This document shows positions 25,765-33,632 of a stretch of DNA of 64,000 nt, piece by piece. Where the stretch lies: assembly GCA_963677605.2 (NCBI GenBank), contig CAXXDX010000001.1, positions 62,001-126,000 on the forward strand. Direction: 5' to 3'. A program made the translations under genes and the position numbers. Numbering within the stretch: the first letter of the stretch is position 1; every line of letters starts with the position of its first letter. Below the pieces are notes generated by a model. That model had not been told where the DNA came from and did not search any database. It worked only from the letters and a program-made list of their open reading frames with translations. This DNA is from JAGLOK01 sp963677605 (GTDB taxonomy: Bacteria > Bacillota > Clostridia > Christensenellales > UMGS416).

Positions 25765-25823
25765 CCTTTGTGTCTTCTTCTGCAAACACCCCATGGGGGC
25801 ACAGTCTGCAAAATCAACAAAGG
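25765..25823 (-). promoter_or_regulatory. Structured 5' leader of rpsB
   Basis: The transcript from the rpsB promoter can fold with nested pairs: CCTTTGT with ACAAAGG (outer), GCAGAC with GTTTGC (middle) and GCCCC with GGGGT (inner). A second hairpin, GCGC-AAAAT-GCGC (25745-25757), lies before the ribosome binding site. This is what one expects of a ribosomal-protein autoregulatory leader, but I cannot name a described S2 leader class that it matches. Confidence 0.55.
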
Positions 25824-25841
25824 TGTGTTTTTGCCCGCACG

Positions 25842-25870
25842 ATTATAACACAGTTGAAATATTGATGCAA
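25842..25870 (-). promoter_or_regulatory. rpsB promoter
   Basis: Minus strand TTGCAT (25865-25870), 17 bases, extended TGTTATAAT with the -10 at 25842-25847. About 120 bases upstream of rpsB, leaving a long leader. Confidence 0.85.
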
Positions 25871-25900
25871 CTTGTTTTTAAAATCACACGATAAAATCAA

Positions 25901-25929
25901 CGAATTATATGAATATTTGATATAATTCG
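25901..25929. repeat. Perfect 10-bp inverted repeat between rpsB and sigH
   Basis: CGAATTATAT (25901-25910), nine bases, ATATAATTCG (25920-25929). It lies between the two divergent promoters, upstream of both -35 boxes, so it may be an operator for one or both genes. No family assignment. Confidence 0.6.
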
Positions 25930-25953
25930 CAATATTAATCTATTTTATCATAA

Positions 25954-25982
25954 TTGACGCCAAATAACATTAGACATATAAT
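25954..25982 (+). promoter_or_regulatory. sigH promoter
   Basis: TTGACG (25954-25959), 17 bases, TATAAT (25977-25982): a near-consensus vegetative promoter 28 bases before the start codon. Confidence 0.85.
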
Positions 25983-26010
25983 CTAATAAAACCTTCTTTG
26001 GAGATATTTT

Positions 26011-26646
26011 ATGCCCCTAAGCGACAATAACGGTTCACAAAGCAGATTTACAGACCTTAAAGACAGTCAGATAGCTTCGCTTGCTTCAAATGGCGATGAG
26101 GAAGCTCTTAATTTTCTTCTGTCTAAATATAAGCAATTTGCGCGCAACAAAGCACGCTCCTATTTTCTTATCGGTGCAGACCGCGAAGACATTATTCAAG
26201 AAGCGATGATTGGTCTCTTTAAAGCTATAAGAGATTATAATCCCGAAAAGCAATCTTCCTTTTATACTTTTGCAGATCTTTGTATTACCCGTCAGATAAT
26301 AACTGCTGTAAAGACAGCTACACGGCAGAAACATATCCCTCTGAACTCATATGTGTCCATATATAACAGTGTTGAAGAATCTTCTGACCGGTCGCTTCTT
26401 GACACACTGCCTAAAACATCAGACCTTGATCCTGAAAATATTATAATAGAAGAAGAGGGCAAGATAGAAATTGAAAAGAAAATGCTTGAAGTTCTGTCAG
26501 GACTTGAGCAGGAAGTGCTAATGCTCTATCTTAAAGAAAAAAGTTATGTTGAGATAGCTGAATTAATTGATCGGGACACCAAGACAGTCGATAATGCCCT
26601 TCAGCGAATAAAAAAGAAGCTGGATAAATACTTATCTGAAAGATAG
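26011..26646 (+). CDS. sigH: RNA polymerase sporulation sigma factor SigH (Spo0H)
   Basis: 211 residues. Region 2 (YFLIGADREDIIQEAMIGLF, then ITRQIITAVKTATRQKHIPL) and the adjoining NSYVS segment are those of SigH, the early sporulation and stationary-phase sigma factor. Region 4 is at the C-terminus (YVEIAELIDRDTKTVDNALQRIKKKL). GGAG is seven bases before the ATG. In Bacillus sigH lies near rpmG-secE-nusG; here it stands alone, divergent from rpsB and convergent with rpmF. It supports a spore-forming Clostridia ancestry. Confidence 0.93.
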   Translation: MPLSDNNGSQSRFTDLKDSQIASLASNGDEEALNFLLSKYKQFARNKARSYFLIGADREDIIQEAMIGLFKAIRDYNPEKQSSFYTFADLCITRQIITAVKTATRQKHIPLNSYVSIYNSVEESSDRSLLDTLPKTSDLDPENIIIEEEGKIEIEKKMLEVLSGLEQEVLMLYLKEKSYVEIAELIDRDTKTVDNALQRIKKKLDKYLSER

Positions 26647-26652
26647 CAACAC

Positions 26653-26678
26653 AAAAAACCTCTCGAAAGAGAGGTTTT
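26653..26678. terminator. Bidirectional terminator between sigH and rpmF
   Basis: AAAACCTCTC-GAAA-GAGAGGTTTT: a 10-bp stem capped by a GNRA tetraloop, with A and T runs on either side, between two convergent genes. Confidence 0.9.
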
Positions 26679-26702
26679 GAGCTATATGCCTGTTATAAGC
26701 TG

Positions 26703-26891
26703 TTACTCAGCTTTTTCTTTGATTTCCACAACAGATTTGCTGTCGTAATAACCGCAGTTTTTGCATACGCGGTGATTCAGCTTTGTTTGGTGGCACTGTG
26801 GGCATTCACCTGTGCCCGGTGCTGTCAGCTTCCAATTTGCTTTTCTTGAGTGTTTTTTAGCTTTAGAAGTTCTTCTCTTTGGTACTGCCAT
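26703..26891 (-). CDS. rpmF: 50S ribosomal protein L32
   Basis: 62 residues starting MAVPKRRTSKAKKHSRKA, with the zinc-ribbon CPQC...CKNC near the C-terminus (the zinc-containing form). The ATG at 26889-26891 is 7 bases after GGAGG; a GTG two codons upstream overlaps the yceD stop. It follows yceD by two bases, the conserved yceD-rpmF pair. Confidence 0.97.
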   Translation of the reverse strand: MAVPKRRTSKAKKHSRKANWKLTAPGTGECPQCHQTKLNHRVCKNCGYYDSKSVVEIKEKAE

Positions 26892-26893
26892 TG

Positions 26894-27412
26894 TCACACC
26901 TCCCCATCATCATCAAAATTCAATTCTTTTATTTTAGCAAACGGACTGTTTTTCATCATCTCTTCTTCCAAACAGCCACAATCCTTATCATTCAGATTGC
27001 CTCCGCAAACCGGACAAAGACCTTTGCAGTCTATATCACATAGATGCTTCATCGGCATCATAAGCGCAATATTGTCAGTAACCATCAGTTCCAAATCTAT
27101 CTCATTTTGTTCAAAAAGATATCTGTCCGGATGGCTTTCATCTTCAAGCTTTGCATATTCCTCGTAAAAATCTATTTCAAGAGAATTGCCAAGCTCTTTT
27201 GTGCATCTGTCGCACTGTGTTTTATACGAAATCGAAATATCACCTTTAACGATATAGTCTTCACCGGTATACATCAATGTTCCGGCTACCTTAAGCGGTG
27301 AATCAAAGCTTATATTCCCTTCGCCTATTTCACTTGCAAAGTCATCCTTAGTGCAACTGAATTTAATCGATCTGCCAGGATTATTTAACGCTTCGGTTAT
27401 ATTAATTTTCAA
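26894..27412 (-). CDS. YceD/DUF177 family protein (YlbN)
   Basis: About 172 residues. The family acts in 23S rRNA accumulation and is nearly always next to rpmF. Cysteines CDRC (middle) and C-x3-C-x3-CPVCGG...DCGC (C-terminal third) probably bind zinc. I prefer the TTG at 27410-27412 (LKINITEAL), eight bases after GGAG, since homologues start MKIN or similar; an ATG at 27427 and a longer frame to 27460 are possible but have no ribosome binding site. Translation runs into rpmF. Confidence 0.88.
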   Translation of the reverse strand: MKINITEALNNPGRSIKFSCTKDDFASEIGEGNISFDSPLKVAGTLMYTGEDYIVKGDISISYKTQCDRCTKELGNSLEIDFYEEYAKLEDESHPDRYLFEQNEIDLELMVTDNIALMMPMKHLCDIDCKGLCPVCGGNLNDKDCGCLEEEMMKNSPFAKIKELNFDDDGEV

Positions 27413-27443
27413 ATAAAACAACTCCATTCGCTTATGCGATATG

Positions 27444-27465
27444 TTTAAATGCCTCTGCATTTAAA
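27444..27465 (-). repeat. 9-bp hairpin in the yceD-rpmF leader
   Basis: TTTAAATGC-CTCT-GCATTTAAA, perfect, inside the transcribed leader about 30 bases after the -10. No T run follows, so it is not a terminator. A smaller TCGC-ATAA-GCGA hairpin follows it before the ribosome binding site. It may regulate translation of yceD. Confidence 0.55.
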
Positions 27466-27491
27466 GCGCCATTTTGACACAAGCAAGCGTT

Positions 27492-27520
27492 ATTATACCT
27501 GCAACACGCAATAATGTCAA
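27492..27520 (-). promoter_or_regulatory. yceD-rpmF promoter
   Basis: Minus strand TTGACA (27515-27520), 17 bases, TATAAT (27492-27497): a full consensus SigA promoter, just after the ackA stop. Confidence 0.92.
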
Positions 27521-27538
27521 CAACGCATTGTGTTATTT

Positions 27539-28735
27539 TTATCCTTTGACCAGCTCATAAGTGTCATTTGCAATCATAAGCTCTTCATCTGTTGCTATAA
27601 CAAATGCTTTTACCTTTGAATTTGCACTTGTAAGTTCAAACACATCCTGCTTAACAAATTCTTTTTTTTCATCAACATCAACTCCGATAAATTCAAAGTG
27701 TTTAAGGACATCTTTGCAGAGCCATGGATTATTTTCGCCTACTCCGGCGGTAAACACTATACAGTCTACACCTTTCATAGCAGCTGCGTATGCGCCGATG
27801 TATTTTATAATTCTATAACAGAAAAGATCATATGTTTCTATTGCACGGACGTTGCCCTCTCTTCTGGCATCATCAATGTCACGCATATCCGCACTTATTT
27901 CAGAGACTCCGACAAGCCCTGACTTTTTATTGAGAACTGTCATAACTTCCTCAATAGTCATATCTTTGCGCTTCATTATATATTCTATAATAGACGGATC
28001 TATATCGCCGCATCTTGTTCCCATTAAAAGACCTTCAAGCGGTGTCATTCCCATTGAAGTGTCAACGCTCTTTCCGCCATCTATTGCAGCTATCGAACCG
28101 CCGTTACCGATATGACATGAGACTATTTTTACTTCAGGTACTTCTTTGCCCATAGCCTTGGCAGCAGCTTTTGCTATAAACCTGTGGCTTGTTCCGTGGA
28201 ATCCGTATCTTCTTATTTTATCTTCCTTATAAAATGCATAAGGCACTCCGTATAAATAAGCTTTAGGCGGCATTGTCTGGTGAAATGATGTGTCAAAGAC
28301 AGCTACCTGAGGAGTTCCCGCCATCATCTCTTTGCAAGCTTTGATTCCCATTAGGTTTGCTGGATTATGAAGCGGAGCAAGCTCAGCGTTTTCTAAAATA
28401 GCCTGTTCAACTTCATCTGTAATAAGAACTGATTCTGAAAACTTTTCGCCTCCGTGGACCACTCTGTGGCCAACGGCTTCTATTTCGCTCATATCAGATA
28501 TAACACCATGCTCTTTGCTTGTAAGCGCCTCTATAACAGCACCGATAGCTTCTGTGTGAGTTTTTATTGGCTTTTCAATCTTAATCTTTCCGTTTCCTGC
28601 GGGTGTATGCTGAAGATTAGATCCTTCAATACCAATTCTCTCCACGATTCCCTTTGCTGTCAGCTGCTCTTTCTCAATATCTATCAACTGATATTTAAGA
28701 GAAGAACTTCCGGCGTTGATTACAAGTATATCCAT
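27539..28735 (-). CDS. ackA: Acetate kinase
   Basis: 398 residues, normal length. Interconverts acetyl phosphate and acetate with ATP formation. Conserved pieces are VINAGSSSLKYQL (N-terminus), GHRVVHGG, VAVFDTSFHQTMP, GFHGTSHRF, HIGNGGS and FTAGVGEN. No pta gene is next to it in the window. It is monocistronic, with the strong yceD promoter directly downstream and tmcAL divergent upstream. Confidence 0.97.
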   Translation of the reverse strand: MDILVINAGSSSLKYQLIDIEKEQLTAKGIVERIGIEGSNLQHTPAGNGKIKIEKPIKTHTEAIGAVIEALTSKEHGVISDMSEIEAVGHRVVHGGEKFSESVLITDEVEQAILENAELAPLHNPANLMGIKACKEMMAGTPQVAVFDTSFHQTMPPKAYLYGVPYAFYKEDKIRRYGFHGTSHRFIAKAAAKAMGKEVPEVKIVSCHIGNGGSIAAIDGGKSVDTSMGMTPLEGLLMGTRCGDIDPSIIEYIMKRKDMTIEEVMTVLNKKSGLVGVSEISADMRDIDDARREGNVRAIETYDLFCYRIIKYIGAYAAAMKGVDCIVFTAGVGENNPWLCKDVLKHFEFIGVDVDEKKEFVKQDVFELTSANSKVKAFVIATDEELMIANDTYELVKG

Positions 28736-28803
28736 TTAATGCCTCCGAGTTATATTAATTTTTATTTTCGTTCATGCTGTAGTACAATATACACAACATT
28801 TTA

Positions 28804-28831
28804 ATTATATACTTCAACAAGTAAATTGCAA
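28804..28831 (-). promoter_or_regulatory. ackA promoter
   Basis: Minus strand TTGCAA (28826-28831), 16 bases, TATAAT (28804-28809). Its -35 ends 9 bases from the tmcAL start codon, so the divergent tmcAL promoter must overlap it or lie inside the ackA leader; I see no good match for one. Confidence 0.7.
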
Positions 28832-28840
28832 GGTGAATTT

Positions 28841-30076
28841 ATGAATACATGCGGCATTGTAGCTGAATATAATCCATTTCACAACGGACATAAATATCAT
28901 ATCGATTATACCAGGCGAGAGTTGTCCTGCGACTATATAATTGCCGTTATGAGCGGTAATTATGTACAGCGTGGTGCTCCGGCTGTTATAGATAAATACA
29001 TGCGAGCCAGAATGGCTCTTATCGGCGGAGCTGATATAGTTATAGAGTTGCCGACATTCTACTCGCTTCAAAGCGCTCAATATTTTGCATTAGGTGCAGT
29101 ATCTTTGCTTGACAGACTTGGCATAGTAAACAACATATCTTATGGAAGCGAATCATATAAATCCCCTCAAAACGAAATAATTGATTTTATTAAAAGCATT
29201 AAAATTGAAGATCGCAAATTCATTGAAAAAAATATGGGTAAATTTATCGGTAATGGTATGTCCTATCCTTCTGCATACTGTAAAAGTATTGAAGACTACC
29301 TTTCAGAGCATGATTTCTCCCGTGAAAATGTAGAAGCGACTCTTTCAAAACCGAACACAATGTTGGAGCTTATGTATCTTGATGCATTAAGAGAGCTAAA
29401 CAGCAATATAACTCCATTTAAAGTTGCGCGGCACGGTGCTGACTACCATGATAAAATGATAAAAGGTCCTATTGCAAGTGCTACAGCAATAAGGCGTTCT
29501 TTGGGTAAAAACAATATGTATATGGACAGCGTGCCGCCCTCTTGTGCAAAGATTATTAAGGCTGCTCTTTATGAAACAGACGGCCCAATTACCGCAGAAA
29601 GATTTTTTAAAACTTTTTTATATACAGCTGTCAAAAATGAAAAAGCTCTATCAGAGCTTGCCGATGTTTCTGGCGGACTTGATATGCGAATGAAGAAAAT
29701 GTTGAATGAGGCCTCCGATATGGACAGCTATATTAAAAGAGTTAAATCAAAAAGCTATACTTATGTCAGGATAGCAAGAGTAATTTTCAATCTGCTGCTC
29801 GGAATAAACGCTCAAGACACGAAACTTCTCAGGGACAATCTCCCGATGTATGCCAGAGTTCTTGGATTCAAAAAAGAAGCAAGCAAAGTTATTGATGAAA
29901 TGCACGAAAAAGCAAGCATCCCTGTTTTTACGCAAACCTCTCAGCTGGAAATTACCTCAGATGCTCAGAAAAGACTGTTTGAAATAGACTTAACTGCAAG
30001 TGATATTTATTACGTTCACGCTTCAAATAAATTCATCAAAGATACAGATTACAAAAATCAGGTAATTATAATTTAG
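28841..30076 (+). CDS. tmcAL: tRNA(Met) cytidine acetate ligase TmcAL (YlbM)
   Basis: 411 residues. The N-terminal nucleotidyltransferase motif GIVAEYNPFHNGHKYHI (HxGH type) and the segment MSGNYVQRGAPAVIDKY are the signature of YlbM/TmcAL. The enzyme activates acetate with ATP and acetylates C34 of elongator tRNA-Met. The ATG at 28841 follows AAGGTG; a TTG at 28826 is an unlikely alternative. It is divergent from ackA, whose product makes acetate. Its 3' end overlaps the convergent patatin gene by 4 bases. Confidence 0.93.
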   Translation: MNTCGIVAEYNPFHNGHKYHIDYTRRELSCDYIIAVMSGNYVQRGAPAVIDKYMRARMALIGGADIVIELPTFYSLQSAQYFALGAVSLLDRLGIVNNISYGSESYKSPQNEIIDFIKSIKIEDRKFIEKNMGKFIGNGMSYPSAYCKSIEDYLSEHDFSRENVEATLSKPNTMLELMYLDALRELNSNITPFKVARHGADYHDKMIKGPIASATAIRRSLGKNNMYMDSVPPSCAKIIKAALYETDGPITAERFFKTFLYTAVKNEKALSELADVSGGLDMRMKKMLNEASDMDSYIKRVKSKSYTYVRIARVIFNLLLGINAQDTKLLRDNLPMYARVLGFKKEASKVIDEMHEKASIPVFTQTSQLEITSDAQKRLFEIDLTASDIYYVHASNKFIKDTDYKNQVIII

Positions 30077-30867
30077 GTATTTAATATAGCAATAGAAGTC
30101 TTTATTTCATCAACATGGCAACTCGCCGCTTTTCTCCCTGTATCCATGCATTTTTTCGCATGAGTGAAAGCAGCAGGGTTAATTCCTTTTGTGTCTGAAA
30201 TAATAGAAATGTCTGCGCCTGTTACTCTGTTTCTCATCGCCTGCCATTCCATCATTTCGTAAACAGTAAATAAGGTTGAAAACATATTCTTTGGAGAAGG
30301 ATTTTCTCCGCCTCTGTAGTTCACATCCGAGCATATGATATAGTCAGCTCCCATATCACGAAGAATGTTTACCGGCGAACGCTCTAGCACACCTCCGTCA
30401 ACATAAGTTTTGCCATCTATATAAACAGGCTCAAATATTCCCGGTATTGATATGCTTGCGCGTATTGCATCGGTTAGTTTACCTTCCCTAAAATATACAG
30501 TTTTAGAATCTTCAAGACAACATGCTGCAGCAACATAGGGTATCTCTAAATCCTCAATATTTCTTCCACCAGTTAATGTATTTATAAGTTCAACAATTTT
30601 CTTTCCACGCATCATTCCGCGTCTTGGAATTGATAGGTCATACAGCCTTGAGGCTTCGATTGGATTGATATTTTCGCAAAACCTTCTCATAAATGTAACG
30701 TCCATACCACATGCATATAACCCGCCGATAATAGAGCCCATGGATGTTCCGGCAACCATATCAATATCTATTCCATTTTCTAAAAGAACTTCTATTACAC
30801 CAATGTGTGCAAGCCCTCGCAAAGCGCCTCCGCTTAGCGAAAGGCCTATTTTAGGTCTGTCTTTCAT
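30073..30867 (-). CDS. Patatin-like phospholipase (YlbK/RssA type)
   Basis: 264 residues. The oxyanion stretch SLSGGALRGLAHIGVIEVL, the nucleophile elbow GTSMG (about residue 42) and the DGG of YVDGGVLERSP complete the Ser-Asp dyad of bacterial patatin-like hydrolases. The substrate is unknown; a lysophospholipase or esterase is likely. AAAGGAG precedes the ATG. Its position between coaD and tmcAL corresponds to ylbK in Bacillus subtilis. Confidence 0.9.
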   Translation of the reverse strand: MKDRPKIGLSLSGGALRGLAHIGVIEVLLENGIDIDMVAGTSMGSIIGGLYACGMDVTFMRRFCENINPIEASRLYDLSIPRRGMMRGKKIVELINTLTGGRNIEDLEIPYVAAACCLEDSKTVYFREGKLTDAIRASISIPGIFEPVYIDGKTYVDGGVLERSPVNILRDMGADYIICSDVNYRGGENPSPKNMFSTLFTVYEMMEWQAMRNRVTGADISIISDTKGINPAAFTHAKKCMDTGRKAASCHVDEIKTSIAILNT

Positions 30868-30896
30868 GAAAACTCCTTTAAATAATATTTGTTTCT

Positions 30897-30938
30897 CTAA
30901 TTGAAATTTTAATATATCTGTAAAAAGGTTTCAATTAG
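30897..30938 (-). promoter_or_regulatory. Patatin-gene promoter flanked by a 10-bp inverted repeat
   Basis: Minus strand TTGAAA (30929-30934), 17 bases, TAAAAT (30906-30911). A perfect inverted repeat has one arm over the -35 (30929-30938) and the other (CTAATTGAAA, 30897-30906) at the -10/start site, with 22 bases between them. This could be a pair of repressor half sites. Confidence 0.6.
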
Positions 30939-30959
30939 GATTTAATTAGAATTTAAGGC

Positions 30960-30996
30960 AACAAAAAAGCTGCCCGGTATTTTAGGACAGCTTTGG
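30960..30996 (-). terminator. Intrinsic terminator after the rsmD-coaD operon
   Basis: AAAGCTGTCC-loop-GGGCAGCTTT with one mismatch, then a run of T on the minus strand, 11 bases after the last stop. Confidence 0.85.
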
Positions 30997-31006
30997 GAAG
31001 TTCTTT

Positions 31007-31450
31007 TTAATGACCTCTCATCTGAGTGCGGTTCTGACGAACTATATCAAGGTTTCTCTGTATATAGCTTTCAAGGTCCGCCAATATGTCTTCAACATAT
31101 TCATTTGCGCTGAGGCGGATTTCACGGGCTGAAGTTTCAGCATTCTGAATAACTTCCTCTGCTTTTTCATATGCCATTTGTGTAATCTTGTTTTGATCCA
31201 CCATTTGCTCAACTTTTTCGTTAGCATCTTCAATTATCTGTTCTGCTTCGCGTTCAGCATCGCTTAAAATTTGCTCTTTCTCCTGATTTATCTCTTCAGC
31301 TTCAAGAATCTCTGTCGGAAGCCCTTCACGGATATCGTTTATGATATCAAGACATTTTTCTCTGTCAACAGCACACTTATTGGACAGCGGTACATTTGAA
31401 GCTGTTCCTATTTCTTCTTCAAGATAGTCAATTAGTGCAAGTACGTTCAT
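31007..31450 (-). CDS. Coiled-coil protein, DivIVA/V-ATPase-stalk-like
   Basis: 147 residues. From about residue 45 to 130 it is a long charged helix (ILEAEEINQEKEQILSDAER and onward) with many E, A, Q and I, typical of coiled coils. The N-terminus (MNVLALIDYLEEEI) resembles proteins in Clostridia often labelled ATPase or DivIVA-like, but no nucleotide motif is present. The start overlaps the coaD stop (ATGA). Function unknown; a structural or division-site role is only a guess. Confidence 0.7.
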   Translation of the reverse strand: MNVLALIDYLEEEIGTASNVPLSNKCAVDREKCLDIINDIREGLPTEILEAEEINQEKEQILSDAEREAEQIIEDANEKVEQMVDQNKITQMAYEKAEEVIQNAETSAREIRLSANEYVEDILADLESYIQRNLDIVRQNRTQMRGH

Positions 31451-31935
31451 TTTTTATCCCCCTTGAATTTGGTTTCAATTTCTTTTAACACTTCTCCGGG
31501 AACCATCTCTGAGATTTTCCCTCCCAAGAGCCCTATCTCTTTTACAGAACTTGAGCTAATGTAGGAATACTCTGTTCCCGCCATTATAAATATTGTTTCA
31601 ATCTGCGCATTCTGACGCTTGTTGAGCGCAGCCATACGAAATTCATAATCAAAATCCGAAACAGTCCTAAGTCCTCTTACCAATGCAGTGGCCTCTTCCT
31701 GTTCTGCAAAATCCATTAAAAGCCCTGAAAAAGTTTTGATTTCAATTCCTTCAATGTCTTTTGTGCATTCTGCCAACATATCCATGCGTTCTTCAACGGA
31801 AAACATAGGCGTTTTCTCACTGTTTACAAGAACCGCGACCACTATTTCATCATTAAGCTTAGCAGCTCTTTTTATAATATCCAAATGACCATTAGTCACA
31901 GGATCAAAACTGCCTGCATAAATCCATTTAGGCAT
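31447..31935 (-). CDS. coaD: Phosphopantetheine adenylyltransferase
   Basis: 162 residues. Adenylates 4'-phosphopantetheine in CoA synthesis. YAGSFDPVTNGHLDII carries the TxGH nucleotidyltransferase motif; RGLRTVSDFDYEFRMA and ISSSSVKEI are the other conserved segments. The ATG overlaps the rsmD stop by one base (TGATG). The rsmD-coaD pair is the usual arrangement. Confidence 0.97.
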   Translation of the reverse strand: MPKWIYAGSFDPVTNGHLDIIKRAAKLNDEIVVAVLVNSEKTPMFSVEERMDMLAECTKDIEGIEIKTFSGLLMDFAEQEEATALVRGLRTVSDFDYEFRMAALNKRQNAQIETIFIMAGTEYSYISSSSVKEIGLLGGKISEMVPGEVLKEIETKFKGDKK

Positions 31936-32489
31936 CAGTTACTGTCCTTTCTATAGATAGAAATCATAATACCGCCATATTTCTTATCTCTCTCTTTTTT
32001 TAAAGAGTTAAGCGTATTGGGCATCCTGTCGCGGAAAGAATGTTCGAGTATAACAATACCATCAGGGTTAATCACATCTTCTATCAAATCAAGAGCTTCC
32101 ATATAATATCCGCTTGTATACGGCGGATCAATATAACAAATGTCAATTCCCACACCCATTCGTGAGATTTTCTTTGCTGCCTGCCTAAAATCTGCTGCTA
32201 TCAAAGTATATTCATCATCCTTTGCCTTGTAATGCTCCAGATTTTCCTTGATTGTGTGAATGCACTTTCGGTTTCTATCGCATATTATCGCATGCTTTGC
32301 GCCTCTTGACAATGCTTCAAACGCAAAAGATGCGCTTCCCGCGAAAAGATCAAGCACAACAGAATCAACTATTTCATTTCTTAATATCGAAAACAGCGCT
32401 TCCCTTATCATATCGGATGTCGGCCTTGTGTCCACACCCTTAGGAAGGTAAAACCTTCGCCCTTTCCATTTACCGCTGATTATTCTCAT
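31935..32489 (-). CDS. rsmD: 16S rRNA (guanine(966)-N(2))-methyltransferase RsmD
   Basis: 184 residues. IISGKWKGRRFYLPKGVDTRPTSD-type N-terminus, SAM motif VLDLFAGSASFAFEALSRGA and catalytic DPPY (YIDPPYTSGYY) identify RsmD/YlbH. GAGG precedes the ATG. First gene of rsmD-coaD-coiled-coil. Confidence 0.95.
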   Translation of the reverse strand: MRIISGKWKGRRFYLPKGVDTRPTSDMIREALFSILRNEIVDSVVLDLFAGSASFAFEALSRGAKHAIICDRNRKCIHTIKENLEHYKAKDDEYTLIAADFRQAAKKISRMGVGIDICYIDPPYTSGYYMEALDLIEDVINPDGIVILEHSFRDRMPNTLNSLKKERDKKYGGIMISIYRKDSN

Positions 32490-32511
32490 TATCTACCTCA
32501 ATAATGAATAC

Positions 32512-32540
32512 ATTTTACATGATTTAGCATTCTTAGGCAA
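32512..32540 (-). promoter_or_regulatory. rsmD promoter
   Basis: Minus strand TTGCCT (32535-32540), 17 bases, TAAAAT (32512-32517), 23 bases before the start codon. Confidence 0.65.
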
Positions 32541-32568
32541 GCAAATTGATATACATATAATAAAAGAA

Positions 32569-32594
32569 CAAAAGCCTCGCATTCGAGGCTTTTA
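32569..32594 (-). terminator. Intrinsic terminator of the sugar-sensing operon
   Basis: AAAAGCCTCG-AATG-CGAGGCTTTT followed by T on the minus strand, directly after the stop of the sugar-binding lipoprotein gene. Confidence 0.85.
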
Positions 32595-32595
32595 C

Positions 32596-33618
32596 TTAGT
32601 TTGATTCTTTGTATATCTGTTCAAATGTGAAAAAGCCGTCTTTTATAACAGTATCCTCAAGGTTATCTATATTGACTGCAACCGGTTCATATGCAACATA
32701 TTTTATGTCAAAAGTCCCGTCATTTATAGTCGTGTCAACATTAATGTCTTCCCCTCTAGCCATCAAAACTGCCATTTCCGCTGCACCTTCCGCAAGTACG
32801 GTAATGGATTTATACACAGTCATATTCTGAGTTCCTTCAACTATTCTCTGACACGCTCCAAGTTCTGCATCCTGACCGGTTACATATACTTTTCCTGCCA
32901 GACGCTTTTCACTAAGCGCCGTTATAGCACCCTCTGCCACCCTGTCATTTGCTGCAACTATAGCATCTATGTCGGTAGTTTTTGATAGGATGTCATTCAC
33001 ATACTGATATGCAAGTTCATCACGCCAGTCTGTAATCCATGTTTCTCCTATCACAGTTATACTTCCTGAATCAATTCTGGGCGTAAGATATTCCATGCAT
33101 CCGGTGTTTAACATAAAAGCATTGTAATCAGTTTCTGCACCGTTTAATATTATATAGTTGCCTTCTGGCACTTCCTTAATAACGCTCTGTCCTATAAGCT
33201 CCCCTACTTTGTAATTATCAAATGTTATATATAAATCTACATTCGCATTTCTTATTATCCTGTCATAAGCAATTACTTTTACATTATTGCTATGGGCATA
33301 TTCCACGGTTTTTTTAAGTGAATTTTTATCGTAAGGAATTATTACTAAAACATCCACTCCCCCGTCTATCATCTCCTTGCATATTTCTTCCTGTAGAGCA
33401 GCATCTTCATATGCGTTTTTAACAATGACTTCATCAGCGCCTATCTGTTTTGCATACGCCAAAAATACATCCCTGTCACGCTGCCACCTTTCAACAGTCA
33501 TTGTCTCAGGAACAAACCCGATGATTATCTCATCATCATCATTTAGATACTTTTGATTTTTTCCGCACCCGGACAGAAAAAGAACGAGAATAAGTGCATA
33601 CAATAATGCTTTTTTCAC
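32596..33618 (-). CDS. Sugar ABC transporter substrate-binding lipoprotein (XylF/ChvE-like)
   Basis: About 340 residues. A GTG start (33616-33618), seven bases after GGAGG, gives a proper signal peptide with lipobox LFLSGC. The mature part is a type-I periplasmic-binding fold. RWQRDRD, KVIAYDRIIRNANVDLYITF and VTGQDAELGACQRIVEGTQN match the XylF/ChvE group. It is a clear relative of the ChvE protein encoded further upstream but much more diverged. It ends the sensor operon, 14 bases after the response regulator, so it may be a sensor component or an alternative receptor for the MmsAB transporter. Confidence 0.88.
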   Translation of the reverse strand: MKKALLYALILVLFLSGCGKNQKYLNDDDEIIIGFVPETMTVERWQRDRDVFLAYAKQIGADEVIVKNAYEDAALQEEICKEMIDGGVDVLVIIPYDKNSLKKTVEYAHSNNVKVIAYDRIIRNANVDLYITFDNYKVGELIGQSVIKEVPEGNYIILNGAETDYNAFMLNTGCMEYLTPRIDSGSITVIGETWITDWRDELAYQYVNDILSKTTDIDAIVAANDRVAEGAITALSEKRLAGKVYVTGQDAELGACQRIVEGTQNMTVYKSITVLAEGAAEMAVLMARGEDINVDTTINDGTFDIKYVAYEPVAVNIDNLEDTVIKDGFFTFEQIYKESN

Positions 33619-33632
33619 AAACCTGCCTCCAA

